Shown: in pieces, positions 18,144-26,925 of the stretch
Position numbering within the stretch: the first letter of the stretch is position 1
Layout of the letters: every line of letters begins with the position of its first letter
Source of the DNA: Citrobacter freundii
Lineage (GTDB): Bacteria > Bacteroidota > Bacteroidia > Chitinophagales > Chitinophagaceae
Assembly (NCBI GenBank): GCA_003243445.1
Contig: QFQQ01000025.1
Span: 1-64,000, forward strand
Length of the DNA: 64,000 nt
Reading direction: 5' to 3'
The notes under the pieces: model-generated
Told to the model about the DNA's origin: nothing
The model's input: only the letters and a program-made list of their open reading frames with translations
Databases searched by the model: none
Made by a program: the position numbers and the translations under genes

Positions 18144-18785
18144 TTACTTATTCTTGAAATCCCCTCTCTTCCAGCTCTGAATAAAATCCGCCCAGGCTGC
18201 CGGGTTGAAGATATTCATCGGGGGTACCTGGCCCTGGTAAACGGCTCGGTTGGCTACATTGCGGAACTGGATGCTGGTTGCCTCGCGGCCGTCGCCGGGA
18301 ACGGTTTTGAGGAGGACACGGCGTTTGGCTTCGCTGGTGTTCTGACGGGCGATCTCGATATCATCATCGGGAACTTTAGCGTTCACAAAATCACGGGCAA
18401 ACTGCTCAGGGGTCGGGCGCGGTTTGATGATCGTGGCGGGAAGATAAACGGTATCGGCAACCATAAGCTGGATCACGCTGTATTGATTCCCTTCAAGTGA
18501 TTTGGGAATGCTGATGGTCTTTGGTTTATAGCTGACGTGAGAAAACTCGATCTCATCACCTTTCAACACAACGATCGAAAAAACACCCTGGTCGTTAGTA
18601 AGCGTACCGCGGTTCTGACCTTTGATCGTAACGCTGACTGCGGGAATGCCCACAAGACTGTCTGCGGTCATGATCACACCATATAACTGGACTACAGAAT
18701 CCCGGGCTGTTTCAAACTGCGCTTTTGCGGTGGTGGGTACTATAAAAAAGGCGGCGATCGCCAGGTATTGTATAAGTTTCTTCAC
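18144..18785 (-). CDS. Carboxypeptidase-like regulatory domain protein, secreted
   Basis: 213 residues with a signal peptide (MKKLIQYLAIAAFFIVPTTAKAQ). Residues ~33-115 are a carboxypeptidase-D regulatory-like beta sandwich (LYGVIMTADSLVGIPAVSVTIKGQNRGTLTNDQGVFSI), a domain that in Bacteroidota precedes TonB-dependent receptors but here is free-standing. The C-terminal half (YLPATIIKPRPTPEQFARDF) is conserved in many Bacteroidota proteins of this type but has no known function. Divergent from the Mrp gene. Confidence 0.82.
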   Translation of the reverse strand: MKKLIQYLAIAAFFIVPTTAKAQFETARDSVVQLYGVIMTADSLVGIPAVSVTIKGQNRGTLTNDQGVFSIVVLKGDEIEFSHVSYKPKTISIPKSLEGNQYSVIQLMVADTVYLPATIIKPRPTPEQFARDFVNAKVPDDDIEIARQNTSEAKRRVLLKTVPGDGREATSIQFRNVANRAVYQGQVPPMNIFNPAAWADFIQSWKRGDFKNK

Positions 18786-18843
18786 GCCCTAAAAATAAGG
18801 GGAAGTTGTGTAAATCTGTCAACTATTTAGCTTTACAAGTGTT

Positions 18844-18851
18844 TACCTTTG
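18844..18851 (+). promoter_or_regulatory. -7 box of the Mrp-family gene
   Basis: TACCTTTG, matching TAnnTTTG, about 33 nt before the ATG at 18885. Confidence 0.5.
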
Positions 18852-18884
18852 CAGCTCGATTCCATTTTAACATAAGCTTTGAAA

Positions 18885-19979
18885 ATGACGCAAGAAAAAA
18901 TACTGGAAGCCCTCGGAAATGTACAGGAACCTGATCTCGGGAAGGACATTGTGACCCTCAACATGGTGAAAGACATACAGATTGATGGAAATTATGTTTC
19001 GTTCACAGTCGTGCTGACCACTCCGGCCTGCCCGATGAAGGATATGATCAAGAACGCCTGTATCAATGCCGTAAAGCTACTGGTAAATAAAGACGCTGCG
19101 GTAAATGTTAAGTTCAGCGCTAATACGACCACCAAACGCAATGATCCCGGCACTGTGCTGCCCCGTGTAAAAAATATCATCGCAGTGGTGAGCGGTAAAG
19201 GTGGTGTGGGAAAATCAACGGTATCATCCAATCTCGCGCTTGCCCTGGCATCCGGCGGTGCAAAAGTAGGATTGATGGACGCGGACATCTATGGGCCAAG
19301 CGTGCCGATCATGTTCGGCGTAAGAGGTGAACGCCCGATGATGGTGGAGATCGAAGGAAAAGGCATGATCGTGCCGCTGGAAAAATATGGCATCAAGCTG
19401 ATGAGTATAGGTCTGCTGGTGGACGAAAAGAACGCCGTTGTATGGCGCGGACCAATGGCCAGCAGTGCCATCCGTCAGTTTGTAACCGATGTGTACTGGG
19501 ATGAACTCGATTACCTGGTAGTGGATATGCCTCCGGGTACCGGAGACATCCACCTCACGCTGATGCAGACCGTTCCGGTCACCGGCACGGTGATCGTTAC
19601 CACTCCGCAGGATGTTGCCCTCGCCGATGCAAAAAAAGGTATTGCCATGTTTGGTCAGGCGCAACTGAATGTTCCGGTGATCGGACTGGTAGAGAACATG
19701 AGTTATTTCACTCCGGCTGAGTTGCCTGATCATAAATACTACATCTTCGGAAAAGAAGGCGGCCGCCGTCTCGCCGACGAATATGATCTGCCATTCCTTG
19801 GCCAGATCCCGCTTGTACAAAGCATCCGCGAAGGCGGTGACCAGGGCGAACCGATCATGGTAAGCAATGACGAAGTGACGAAAGCAGCATTCAAGGAGTT
19901 CGCAAGCCATGTGATCAGAAGTGTATCGATGAGAAATGCGAATATGAATGCGGAGAGTGTGGCGGAAGTGGTAGGATAA
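18885..19979 (+). CDS. Mrp/ApbC-type P-loop ATPase, iron-sulfur cluster carrier family
   Basis: 364 residues from ATG 18885 (a TTG two codons earlier is less likely). N-terminal MIP18/DUF59 domain (1-85, with TTPACPMKDMI) fused to a ParA-like NTPase: Walker A SGKGGVGKST (103-112), DADIYGPS, VVDMPPGTGD. Relatives deliver Fe-S clusters. The CPxC pair that binds the cluster in E. coli Mrp is missing: where it should be, the sequence reads VENMSYFTPAELPDHKYYIF. From memory this form is usual in Bacteroidota, so I do not consider it decay. Single gene. Confidence 0.92.
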   Translation: MTQEKILEALGNVQEPDLGKDIVTLNMVKDIQIDGNYVSFTVVLTTPACPMKDMIKNACINAVKLLVNKDAAVNVKFSANTTTKRNDPGTVLPRVKNIIAVVSGKGGVGKSTVSSNLALALASGGAKVGLMDADIYGPSVPIMFGVRGERPMMVEIEGKGMIVPLEKYGIKLMSIGLLVDEKNAVVWRGPMASSAIRQFVTDVYWDELDYLVVDMPPGTGDIHLTLMQTVPVTGTVIVTTPQDVALADAKKGIAMFGQAQLNVPVIGLVENMSYFTPAELPDHKYYIFGKEGGRRLADEYDLPFLGQIPLVQSIREGGDQGEPIMVSNDEVTKAAFKEFASHVIRSVSMRNANMNAESVAEVVG

Positions 19980-19980
19980 G

Positions 19981-20192
19981 GATGTTCGATGTTAGATGGT
20001 CGATGGTCGGATTTAAGGCGGGAGTCTTCTCCCGGGCGTAGTAAGATGACAAATTTTGTAATAGCAAGATAAGCCCCTGGTTTAAATATACCAGGGGCTT
20101 ATCTTGTTTCACGGGTTTTGAAGATTGAACATATAATACCTCATCTCATGCTGTAAATCCGACCATCGACCATCTAACATCTAACATCGAAC
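19981..20192. repeat. Heptamer inverted-repeat element A3
   Basis: Left arm 19981-20014 (GATGTTCGATGTTAGATGG and on) starts right after the Mrp stop codon. Right arm 20155-20192 ends 24 nt before the next start codon. Encloses the hairpin at 20066-20105. Confidence 0.88.
20066..20105. terminator. Hairpin inside element A3
   Basis: AAGATAAGCCCCTGG and its exact complement CCAGGGGCTTATCTT around an ~10 nt A/T loop; probable terminator of the Mrp gene. Confidence 0.65.
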
Positions 20193-20216
20193 CCAACCCC
20201 GCATTATCTTCGCACC

Positions 20217-20849
20217 ATGTACAACCTTTCCTATTTTAAAGAAAACGATCCCGCAGAAGTGATCGCATTTGCAAGAGCGCATCCGTTCGCATTTATCTCC
20301 GGTGTGGATGCGAATAACCAGCCTGTAGCTACGCAGATCCCTGTGTTTATTGATGAAAGGGAGGGAACACTTTTTTTGTCAGGGCACCTGATGAAAAAAA
20401 TGGACCATCACCTTGCCTTCGAGCAAAACCCCAATGTGCTGGCTGTATTTACCGGACCAAACTGCTATGTCAGTGCAAGCTGGTATTCCGACAAGGGGCA
20501 GGGCTCAACCTGGAACTATGTGAGTGTGCATTGTAAAGGGAAGATCCGGTTTCTTGACCATCAGGCATTACTGGATGTGCTTGACCGGACAACAACACAT
20601 TACGAGGACAACCCGGATTCAGGTGCAAATTTCAAAGACATTCCACAGGAATATATCAACAGGATGACAAAAGCGATCGTTGCTTTTGAAATTGAAGTGG
20701 AGAAAACCGAAAATGTATTCAAGCTCAGCCAGAACAGGGATGAATGGAGCTACGATAATATCATCAGACAACTCAAAGAAAAAGACACGAGTGCGCAATG
20801 GATTGCGAGGATGATGGAAGAGCGGAGGGGGAGGGTGTTTCAGAAATGA
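20217..20849 (+). CDS. PaiB-like FMN-binding negative transcriptional regulator
   Basis: 210 residues. The family signature is spread over the protein: AFISGVDANNQPVATQIPVF, GTLFLSGHLMKKMDHHLAF, VLAVFTGPNCYVSASWY, STWNYVSVHCKGKIRF, and a C-terminal KLSQNRDEWSYDNIIRQL. It has the split-barrel flavin-binding fold. The prototype PaiB of Bacillus subtilis represses protease and sporulation genes, but most members are probably flavin- or haem-binding proteins of unknown role. Single gene. Confidence 0.9.
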   Translation: MYNLSYFKENDPAEVIAFARAHPFAFISGVDANNQPVATQIPVFIDEREGTLFLSGHLMKKMDHHLAFEQNPNVLAVFTGPNCYVSASWYSDKGQGSTWNYVSVHCKGKIRFLDHQALLDVLDRTTTHYEDNPDSGANFKDIPQEYINRMTKAIVAFEIEVEKTENVFKLSQNRDEWSYDNIIRQLKEKDTSAQWIARMMEERRGRVFQK

Positions 20850-20859
20850 GATAAAGCGG

Positions 20860-21019
20860 GGTTTAGAAGTTCCAGAGGTTCCAAAGGTTCCAGGAGTTCC
20901 AGAAGTTCTGCGAACAGAAGTTTTGATCAGGCAATGCAAAAGTATCAATTCGCGGCAGCAACCTCTGGAATCTTTGGAACTTCTGGAACCTCTGAAACTT
21001 CTGAAACCTCTCAAACTCC
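20860..21019. repeat. Nonamer inverted-repeat element B5
   Basis: Left arm 20860-20910, right arm 20950-21019; the right arm begins GCGGCAGCAACC, a variant of the family's boundary motif. Fills the gap between the PaiB-like gene and the SDR gene, ending 24 nt before its ATG. Confidence 0.88.
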
Positions 21020-21043
21020 CCGAATCGCGCCGTATCTTGCAGC

Positions 21044-21826
21044 ATGAACATTTCCCTTCAAGATAAAACTGCGATCATCTGTGGCAGCACCCAGGGCATT
21101 GGGCTGGCCATCGCAAAAGAACTGGCGCTGCTTGGAGCGCAATGCATATTGCTCGCGCGGAATGAACAGTCATTAAAGGAGGCGGTTGCTTCGTTGCATC
21201 CTGTTATAAAGAAGCATGAATATCGTGTGGTTGATTTCAGCAGCAATGAGGCGGTGAAAAGCGTGGCAGCTGAGATCGCGCAATCGTTCACCATTCATAT
21301 TCTTGTTAACAATACGGGCGGTCCGCCGCCGGGACCTATTGCTGATGCGGGTGCAGAAGCATTCATGGCCGCATTCAGCCAGCATATCATCAATTACCAG
21401 CAATTGACACAGGCGGTATTGCCCGGAATGAAGCAGGCGGGTTATGGACGAATCATTAATATCGTATCTACTTCCGTGAAGATCCCGATCGCCAATCTCG
21501 GCGTATCAAACACGATCCGTGCGGCTACAGCCGGATGGGCAAAGACACTCGCTAATGAAGTGGCTGGCTGGGGGATCACCGTTAACAATATTTTACCCGG
21601 CTATACAAAAACGCAGCGCCTCGAAAGCCTGATCACCAATAACTCCGCCAAACAACAAACAACCAAAGAAGACCTTGCGACTAAAATGCAGCAACAGATC
21701 CCTGCCAAACGATTCGGCGAACCAGAAGAGATCGCAGCTGTTGCCGCCTTTCTTGCATCACCGGCTGCTTCGTATGTGAATGGGGTGAATCTTGCGGTGG
21801 ATGGGGGGAGTACGGGGGCTTTTTAG
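21044..21826 (+). CDS. SDR-family NAD(P)-dependent oxidoreductase
   Basis: 260-residue classical short-chain dehydrogenase. Cofactor motif GSTQGIGLAIA (about residues 14-24), NNTGG (about 88-92, in place of the usual NNAG), and at the C-terminus the PEEIAAVAAFLASPAASYVNG stretch and VDGG. The catalytic Tyr of YxxxK is not seen at the expected place after IINIVSTSVKIPIANLGVS: the sequence gives N-T-I-R where YxxxK should be, so this belongs to the group of atypical SDRs often annotated as 3-oxoacyl-ACP reductase-like. Substrate unknown; enzymatic activity is uncertain. Confidence 0.85.
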   Translation: MNISLQDKTAIICGSTQGIGLAIAKELALLGAQCILLARNEQSLKEAVASLHPVIKKHEYRVVDFSSNEAVKSVAAEIAQSFTIHILVNNTGGPPPGPIADAGAEAFMAAFSQHIINYQQLTQAVLPGMKQAGYGRIINIVSTSVKIPIANLGVSNTIRAATAGWAKTLANEVAGWGITVNNILPGYTKTQRLESLITNNSAKQQTTKEDLATKMQQQIPAKRFGEPEEIAAVAAFLASPAASYVNGVNLAVDGGSTGAF

Positions 21827-22000
21827 AGGTTCCAGAGGTTTCGGAGGTTTCAGAAGTTCCAGAGGTTGCTACCGCAGTTTGAAAAGGAATGTGTTAAAAG
21901 CTGTCTCAACGTCCTGGAACCTCCAAATAATCGACAGACTTTCCAAAGCGCGGTAGCAACCTCTGAAACCTATGGAACCTCTTAAACCTCTTAAACTTTT
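21822..22000. repeat. Nonamer inverted-repeat element B6
   Basis: Left arm 21822-21877 begins inside the SDR stop codon (TTTTAGAGGTTCC) and ends GTTGCTACCGCAG. Right arm 21948-22000 begins GCGCGGTAGCAACC. The unrelated loop contains one further unit (TGGAACCTCC). Confidence 0.9.
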
Positions 22001-22029
22001 TTTTGACTCTTAAACTTTAAAAGAAATCC

Positions 22030-23322
22030 ATGGCTCACTTCCGTCCCGAACTGGACTTCGCCCGCGAACTGGATCAGCAGGATCCTTTGAGGGAATACCG
22101 CAATAGGTTTGTCATTCCTGAAGAGAACGGGAAACAGCTTGTTTATTTCCTGGGAAATTCATTGGGCTTGCAGCCAAAGGCGGCGAAGGATTATATGCAG
22201 CAGATCCTGAATGATTGGGGAAGCCTTGGCGTGGAATCTTTTTTTCATGGGAAAGAACCATGGATGAATTATCATGATACGCTTACGGAAACGCTTGCGA
22301 AAGTTGTGGGTGCGTCACGGGCGGAAGTGGTGGTGATGAATCAGCTTACGGTGAACCTTCACCTGATGCTGGTGAGTTTTTACAGGCCAACAAAAAAACG
22401 CTTCCGAATCATCTGCGAAGCAAAAGCATTTCCAAGCGATCAGTATGCATTTGAAACGCATGTGCAACATCATGGGTTTGATGCTGCAGAGGCGGTCATT
22501 GAAGTAAGTCCGCGCGAAGGCGAATTCACTTTACGTACAGAAGATATTATCAGCACCATAGAGAAATATGCCGATGAAACGGCACTGGTATTGTTTGGCG
22601 GGATCAATTACTACACCGGTCAGGCTTTTGACATGAAAGCAATTGCTGCGGCTGCCAATAAAGCCGGCGCTAGAGTTGGCTTTGACCTGGCGCATGCGGC
22701 GGGAAATATTCCGCTATACCTGCACGACTGGAATGTTGATTTTGCCTGCTGGTGCAGTTATAAATATCTTAATGGAGGACCCGGAGCGATCGGCGGTGTA
22801 TTTGTGCATGAGAAAAACTTCAGCGAAGATCTTCCCCGCTTTGCCGGATGGTGGGGTTATGATAAGCCCACGCGTTTTAAAATGGACAAAGGGTTTGTGC
22901 CAATGGCCGGAGCTGAAGGCTGGCAATTAAGTACGCCGCCTTTCCTGATGTATGCCACACTGCGTTCCTCCCTGGATATTATACAAGAAGCTGGTTGGGA
23001 AAAGATGCAGGCAAAAAGAAAAACCCTGAACGATTATTTGTGGTACTTACTAAAACGCGCGAACCAGTCGGTAGAGCCTGCGGTGATACAATTTATTACT
23101 CCTGATACTGACAACGATCATGGCTGCCAGGTGTCCATGCTCATGAAGCAACGTGGCCGCGCCATCTATGAATACCTCATGACAAAAGGATTTATGGTGG
23201 ACTGGCGTGAACCCGATGTGATCCGGCTTGCACCGGTCCCGCTTTATAATACCTATGAGGAAGTATGGCACTTCGCTGATGCACTCGAAAAAGCTATTTC
23301 CTTCGACGGTTATATTTCCTGA
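22030..23322 (+). CDS. kynU: Kynureninase
   Basis: 430-residue PLP enzyme that cleaves L-kynurenine to anthranilate and alanine. Visible: YFLGNSLGLQPKAAKDYM (about residues 36-53), VVVMNQLTVNLHLMLVSFYRPT, KAFPSDQYA, GFDLAHAAGN, and the PLP-lysine context WCSYKYLNGGPGAIGG (Lys about residue 241). Full length for the family. No other tryptophan-degradation gene is beside it. Confidence 0.96.
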   Translation: MAHFRPELDFARELDQQDPLREYRNRFVIPEENGKQLVYFLGNSLGLQPKAAKDYMQQILNDWGSLGVESFFHGKEPWMNYHDTLTETLAKVVGASRAEVVVMNQLTVNLHLMLVSFYRPTKKRFRIICEAKAFPSDQYAFETHVQHHGFDAAEAVIEVSPREGEFTLRTEDIISTIEKYADETALVLFGGINYYTGQAFDMKAIAAAANKAGARVGFDLAHAAGNIPLYLHDWNVDFACWCSYKYLNGGPGAIGGVFVHEKNFSEDLPRFAGWWGYDKPTRFKMDKGFVPMAGAEGWQLSTPPFLMYATLRSSLDIIQEAGWEKMQAKRKTLNDYLWYLLKRANQSVEPAVIQFITPDTDNDHGCQVSMLMKQRGRAIYEYLMTKGFMVDWREPDVIRLAPVPLYNTYEEVWHFADALEKAISFDGYIS

Positions 23323-23360
23323 TCTGTTAAAACTCTTTTTCTTCATCTGTCCTCAGCCCG

Positions 23361-23368
23361 TAAATTTG
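23361..23368 (+). promoter_or_regulatory. -7 box of pyrF
   Basis: TAAATTTG, 7 nt before the pyrF ATG; leader nearly absent. A run of T at 23336-23340 sits at the -33 distance but lacks the G. Confidence 0.55.
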
Positions 23369-23375
23369 CGGAATT

Positions 23376-24182
23376 ATGAACCGTCAGCAACTCGTCGCCC
23401 AGATCCGTCAGAAGAAGTCTTATTTGTGTGTAGGATTGGATACGGATATTGACAAGATCCCCAAACATCTTTTAACGGAGAAAGATCCCGTATTCGCGTT
23501 CAATAAAGCGATCATTGATGCAACACGCGATCATTGCGTGGCATACAAGATCAATACGGCTTTTTATGAAGCACTGGGATTAAAAGGATGGGAGGCTATG
23601 GAGAAAACGGTTCATTATATCGGCACAGATCATTTTACGATCGCGGATGCCAAGCGCGGTGATATCGGTAATACGTCCGATCAGTATGCAAAGGCATTTT
23701 TCTCATCCCTGCCGTTTGATTCTGTAACCGTGGCGCCTTATATGGGTGAAGATAGTGTAAAACCTTTTTTACAATATGAAGGTAAATGGGCGATTGTATT
23801 GGGCCTTACTTCCAATAAAGGCGCGGCTGATTTTGAATTGCAGAAAGCGGGAGAGGAGTTGTTATACGAAAAGGTGTTAAAGACTGTCGGCACTTGGGGC
23901 AGCCCCGATAACCTGATGTTTGTAGTTGGCGCCACGCAGGCAGATGAATTCATCAATATACGCAAGCTCACTCCTGATCATTTTTATCTAGTTCCGGGTG
24001 TTGGAGCGCAGGGTGGAAGTTTAAAAGAGATCTCAGAAAAGGCGATGAACAAAGATGTGGGTATTCTGGTGAATGCGAGCAGAGCCGTGATCTATGCCTC
24101 TTCCAAAGAAGATTTTGCAGAAGCGGCGGCGAAAGTGGCGAAGGAATACAGGGATGAGATGCAGCATTATTTGAAAGACTAA
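23376..24182 (+). CDS. pyrF: Orotidine 5'-phosphate decarboxylase (type 2)
   Basis: Last step of UMP synthesis. 268 residues, the length of the type-2 PyrF group. CVGLDTDIDKIPKHL at the N-terminus, KINTAFYEALG, and the catalytic FTIADAKRGDIGNTSDQYA (Asp-Lys-Asp network, about residues 87-105), then VGATQADEF and PGVGAQGG for phosphate binding. Separate transcription from kynU is suggested by its own -7 box. Confidence 0.96.
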   Translation: MNRQQLVAQIRQKKSYLCVGLDTDIDKIPKHLLTEKDPVFAFNKAIIDATRDHCVAYKINTAFYEALGLKGWEAMEKTVHYIGTDHFTIADAKRGDIGNTSDQYAKAFFSSLPFDSVTVAPYMGEDSVKPFLQYEGKWAIVLGLTSNKGAADFELQKAGEELLYEKVLKTVGTWGSPDNLMFVVGATQADEFINIRKLTPDHFYLVPGVGAQGGSLKEISEKAMNKDVGILVNASRAVIYASSKEDFAEAAAKVAKEYRDEMQHYLKD

Positions 24183-24253
24183 GCTGGAATGATCAATCAC
24201 TCCGGTGTCTGCTGATCTATAGATAGATCTTGCTAGTGCGCTATTGGATTTGT

Positions 24254-24703
24254 TTAGTGTGAAAGCGTTCGCTCAACAGCCCGTTTTTTCTGCCAGAGAG
24301 CAAGTTTATATCCTGCTAGGCTTCCTGCATAAATTGGAAGTAACAGTGCTAATATGCAAGCCGCCTTTTCACCTAATGTTAATTTTGGAATAAAAGCGAT
24401 GGTCAATGTTGCTGCCGCCGGTAAGATCGCAACAATTGCGACACATTTTTTTTCCTGACCTCTATTCGACATCGTAGCGCATGCCCATGTTGCGGCAAGC
24501 AACGTTGTAAAGCTCCATGCCAGCGTTAATATAAGCAGGATAACCGTCATATTCCCTTCATTGTGATCATACTTCAGGCTTGCAATATATGCAGCAGGGA
24601 AGAACAATGCAACCCCTGTTAAGGCACCAGTAAGCAAGCCGCAAAGAATAGCTGCCAGTGATTGAACAGCTTTCATTTTCTCCGCAGAGTTAATGGTCTT
24701 CAT
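24254..24703 (-). CDS. Four-helix membrane protein of unknown function (1)
   Basis: 149 residues with four hydrophobic segments (about 15-42, 50-75, 85-105, 112-132). I do not recognise a family. It resembles its upstream neighbour in size and helix layout, and in the stretches WACATMSNRGQEKK here versus GWICAKRSGQDHE there, which suggests an old tandem duplication. Last gene of a three-gene minus-strand operon with a lipoprotein gene; 12 bp separate it from the second gene. Confidence 0.65.
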   Translation of the reverse strand: MKTINSAEKMKAVQSLAAILCGLLTGALTGVALFFPAAYIASLKYDHNEGNMTVILLILTLAWSFTTLLAATWACATMSNRGQEKKCVAIVAILPAAATLTIAFIPKLTLGEKAACILALLLPIYAGSLAGYKLALWQKKRAVERTLSH

Positions 24704-24715
24704 TTAGCAGCTTAT

Positions 24716-25165
24716 TTAATTTATTAAAGGTCGTTGTTTTTGTTTTTTACGAATCTGTATCTTGGCTGCAGTAAAATATCCGGCGGGACCAGGAACAATA
24801 GCTGCAACTGATAGCTTGAGAGATGGGGCTTCCATCGTTGAATAAAGTATAGCCGTTGCAATGGCCCAGAGAATGGATAAGAACAATGCATGACTGTATT
24901 CATGATCCTGTCCGGATCGCTTCGCACAAATCCATCCGCCAGAAAATGCTGCCAGGAAAAGCGATAGGATAAACAGGGTAATAAAGAGAATCGCTACAAG
25001 AAGAGTTCCCTGCCAATTGCTCAGCAGCGATAAAGGTTTGCTAAACCATAAACCCAAAAAATGAGACAAGAGCAATCCTCCGGGTATGAGCAGCAGCACA
25101 CCTGTAACGGCTGTAGTGATCACGCCCATCGCGATGGCAGGAACAAAATATGATTTACCAGTCAT
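24716..25165 (-). CDS. Four-helix membrane protein of unknown function (2)
   Basis: 149 residues from the ATG at 25165, which lies directly after the stop of the lipoprotein gene; a GTG at 25195 would overlap it. Four hydrophobic segments; begins MTGKSYFVPAIAMGVITTAV. Probable paralogue of the following gene. No known domain seen. Confidence 0.65.
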   Translation of the reverse strand: MTGKSYFVPAIAMGVITTAVTGVLLLIPGGLLLSHFLGLWFSKPLSLLSNWQGTLLVAILFITLFILSLFLAAFSGGWICAKRSGQDHEYSHALFLSILWAIATAILYSTMEAPSLKLSVAAIVPGPAGYFTAAKIQIRKKQKQRPLIN

Positions 25166-25166
25166 C

Positions 25167-25610
25167 TTATTTAAAGATAAATTTTCCTTTCGCACTCCAC
25201 CATGGATAGTACTCCATTTTTAATCTTCCTGTGATAACGGCTGTATCTGTATTGACCAATTGTGCAACTTCCGCAGAATCTTTTGCATTCATAATAAAGA
25301 TGCCGCGGATGGCTGCTTCAGCACCGATCGGCCCGGCCATGATGATCTTTCCTTCTTTTGCAAGCCGGCTTATATTGGCTAAATGAGCAGCCTGGATCTT
25401 TGCTGCACTCGCACTGTCCTGGTCCCGGTTATTACCCGATTTCAATAACACAAGCCAGAAGCGCTTCATCTCATTGCTGTATACGGTTGAGTCAGTATTG
25501 AAATCATAAGGGGCAGGGGCCGTTTCAGGTTCATTCGTTGTCACCACGTTCTCTTTGCAAGCGCTTAGTATCAGCAGCGGGATCAGTAGAAGAAGGAGAT
25601 TCCTTTTCAT
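25167..25610 (-). CDS. YciI-like lipoprotein
   Basis: 147 residues from the ATG at 25610, which gives a proper lipoprotein signal (MKRNLLLLLIPLLILSACKE, lipobox SAC near residue 18); the longer frame to 25814 overlaps the terminator and the next gene. The mature part (MKRFWLVLLKSGNN, then AHLANISRLAKEGKIIMAGPIG and DSAEVAQLVNTDTAVITGRLKMEYYPWW) has the ferredoxin-like pattern of YciI/YCII domains, where a His-Asp pair is expected; here AHLANI carries the His. First gene of a small operon with two membrane proteins. Confidence 0.8.
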   Translation of the reverse strand: MKRNLLLLLIPLLILSACKENVVTTNEPETAPAPYDFNTDSTVYSNEMKRFWLVLLKSGNNRDQDSASAAKIQAAHLANISRLAKEGKIIMAGPIGAEAAIRGIFIMNAKDSAEVAQLVNTDTAVITGRLKMEYYPWWSAKGKFIFK

Positions 25611-25658
25611 GTCTGGTGGATTGGCAGTACAAGTTAAAAGAATTTTGCCTTTTATAAA

Positions 25659-25694
25659 GCAACGCCTTCCGGAGAATGATCCGGAAGGCGTTGC
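25659..25694 (-). terminator. Intrinsic terminator of the epimerase gene
   Basis: GCAACGCCTTCCGGA with its exact complement around a 6-nt loop; on the minus strand a T-rich TTTATAAAAGG follows. It lies between the epimerase stop and the lipoprotein start. Confidence 0.8.
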
Positions 25695-25717
25695 CTGCTG
25701 AGTTGTCATATTTTGTT

Positions 25718-26605
25718 TCAGAAATAAATTCCCGGAACGAGATCCTGCATCAGACTGTCTCCTGTTGGCGTCCAGCCCAATGTATCCTGTGTTTGCTGGC
25801 TTGATGCACGGCAATCCATTTTTGCAAAATGAGTGAACCAGGTAAAATGTTTCTCTGCTTCAGCGGCGCTTTTGCTGACGGTTGGAATATTCAGTCCCTT
25901 TCCAATGGTTTCAGCGATCTGTCTGAAAGGGATACCTTCTTCCGCAACTGCATGATAAACCTGCTGAGCAGGTTGCTTTTCTGCGATCAGCTTGTATACG
26001 TTGGCTGCATCAAAACGATGAACGGCAGGCCAGTGATTCAGCCCATCTTCTATATAAACTGATTCTCCTTTTTCTTTTGCCATGCCAATGATCATCGGTA
26101 CAAATCCATGATCGCCTTTATCGTGAACAGTGGGAGGAAGACGTACAATATAAGTTTTCACTCCTTTAGCAGCCACTGCATGCGCAGCTTCTTCCGATGC
26201 TGCACGCGGGATCACGGATGAGTCCGCAGGCCGGTCATCTTCTGTGATCAAACGGCCGGTGCTCAGCAGGCCTATTCCGGAAGTGATCACCAGGGGCCGA
26301 CCGGACCCGGCCAATGCATCTCCCAATGCAAGAATCACCTTCCGGTCCAGTTCGCAATTCTCTTTGAATCTGCTGAAATCATGATTGAAAGCGGTATGAA
26401 TAACTGCATCGCAATCTTTCAAACCCGTCACGATCGTCCCGGGCTGATCCAGGTTGCCGGTATGCGTTTCAGCGCCGCTTTCCCGCAATCTTGTTGCCGC
26501 CTCTTCGGAACGAACTAATCCTGTCACCTGGTGACCGGCCCGCAGCAATTGCCTGACGACTGCAGAGCCCACAAATCCTGAAGCTCCTGTAACAAATACA
26601 CGCAT
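25718..26605 (-). CDS. NAD(P)-binding epimerase/reductase (extended SDR)
   Basis: 295 residues. Starts with the Rossmann motif MRVFVTGASGFVGSAVVRQLL (TGxxGxxG), then DAVIHTAFNHDFSRF and a substrate-site region. The catalytic Tyr-Lys pair of extended SDRs is not evident (AASEEAAHAV stands near that place), as in a common group of short NAD-dependent epimerase-like proteins with poorly known substrates. Stand-alone, with its own terminator. Confidence 0.85.
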   Translation of the reverse strand: MRVFVTGASGFVGSAVVRQLLRAGHQVTGLVRSEEAATRLRESGAETHTGNLDQPGTIVTGLKDCDAVIHTAFNHDFSRFKENCELDRKVILALGDALAGSGRPLVITSGIGLLSTGRLITEDDRPADSSVIPRAASEEAAHAVAAKGVKTYIVRLPPTVHDKGDHGFVPMIIGMAKEKGESVYIEDGLNHWPAVHRFDAANVYKLIAEKQPAQQVYHAVAEEGIPFRQIAETIGKGLNIPTVSKSAAEAEKHFTWFTHFAKMDCRASSQQTQDTLGWTPTGDSLMQDLVPGIYF

Positions 26606-26676
26606 ATGAATTGATTTTATAGGGCAAAGTTGTGTGAAGGGAAGTTGGAAAATGGGGTCATTTGACCAGGATTTCT

Positions 26677-26920
26677 GAGAAAGGTTCCAGAGGTTTCAGG
26701 GGGAGAAAAAGGTTCCAGAGGTTCCAGAAGTTTCAGAGGTTTCAGAGGTTGCTACCGCGATCTGCCAATTGCCGCCCTGATCATGAAAAGACTACTATCA
26801 AAAATTTCTTAGTTTAACTTCTAATAGTGCCACGTTCGATAAATGAAACTTTTACAGATCGCGGTAGCAACCTCTGAAACCTCTGGAACTTCTGGAACCT
26901 CTGGAACTTCTCATACCTTT
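26677..26920. repeat. Nonamer inverted-repeat element B7
   Basis: Left arm 26677-26765 ends GTTGCTACCGCGATCTG; right arm 26854-26920 begins CAGATCGCGGTAGCAAC: the boundary pairs perfectly over 17 bp. Loop ~90 nt, not coding. Fills the gap 26606-26925; right arm ends at the stop of the Crp/Fnr gene. Confidence 0.92.
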
Positions 26921-26925
26921 TCTTC

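Noticed and set aside
18885..19979. Missing CPxC in the Mrp-like ATPase as a sign of decay
   Set aside because: The replacement stretch FTPAELPDHKYYIF is, as far as I recall, the regular form in Bacteroidota Mrp proteins, and the rest of the protein is intact.
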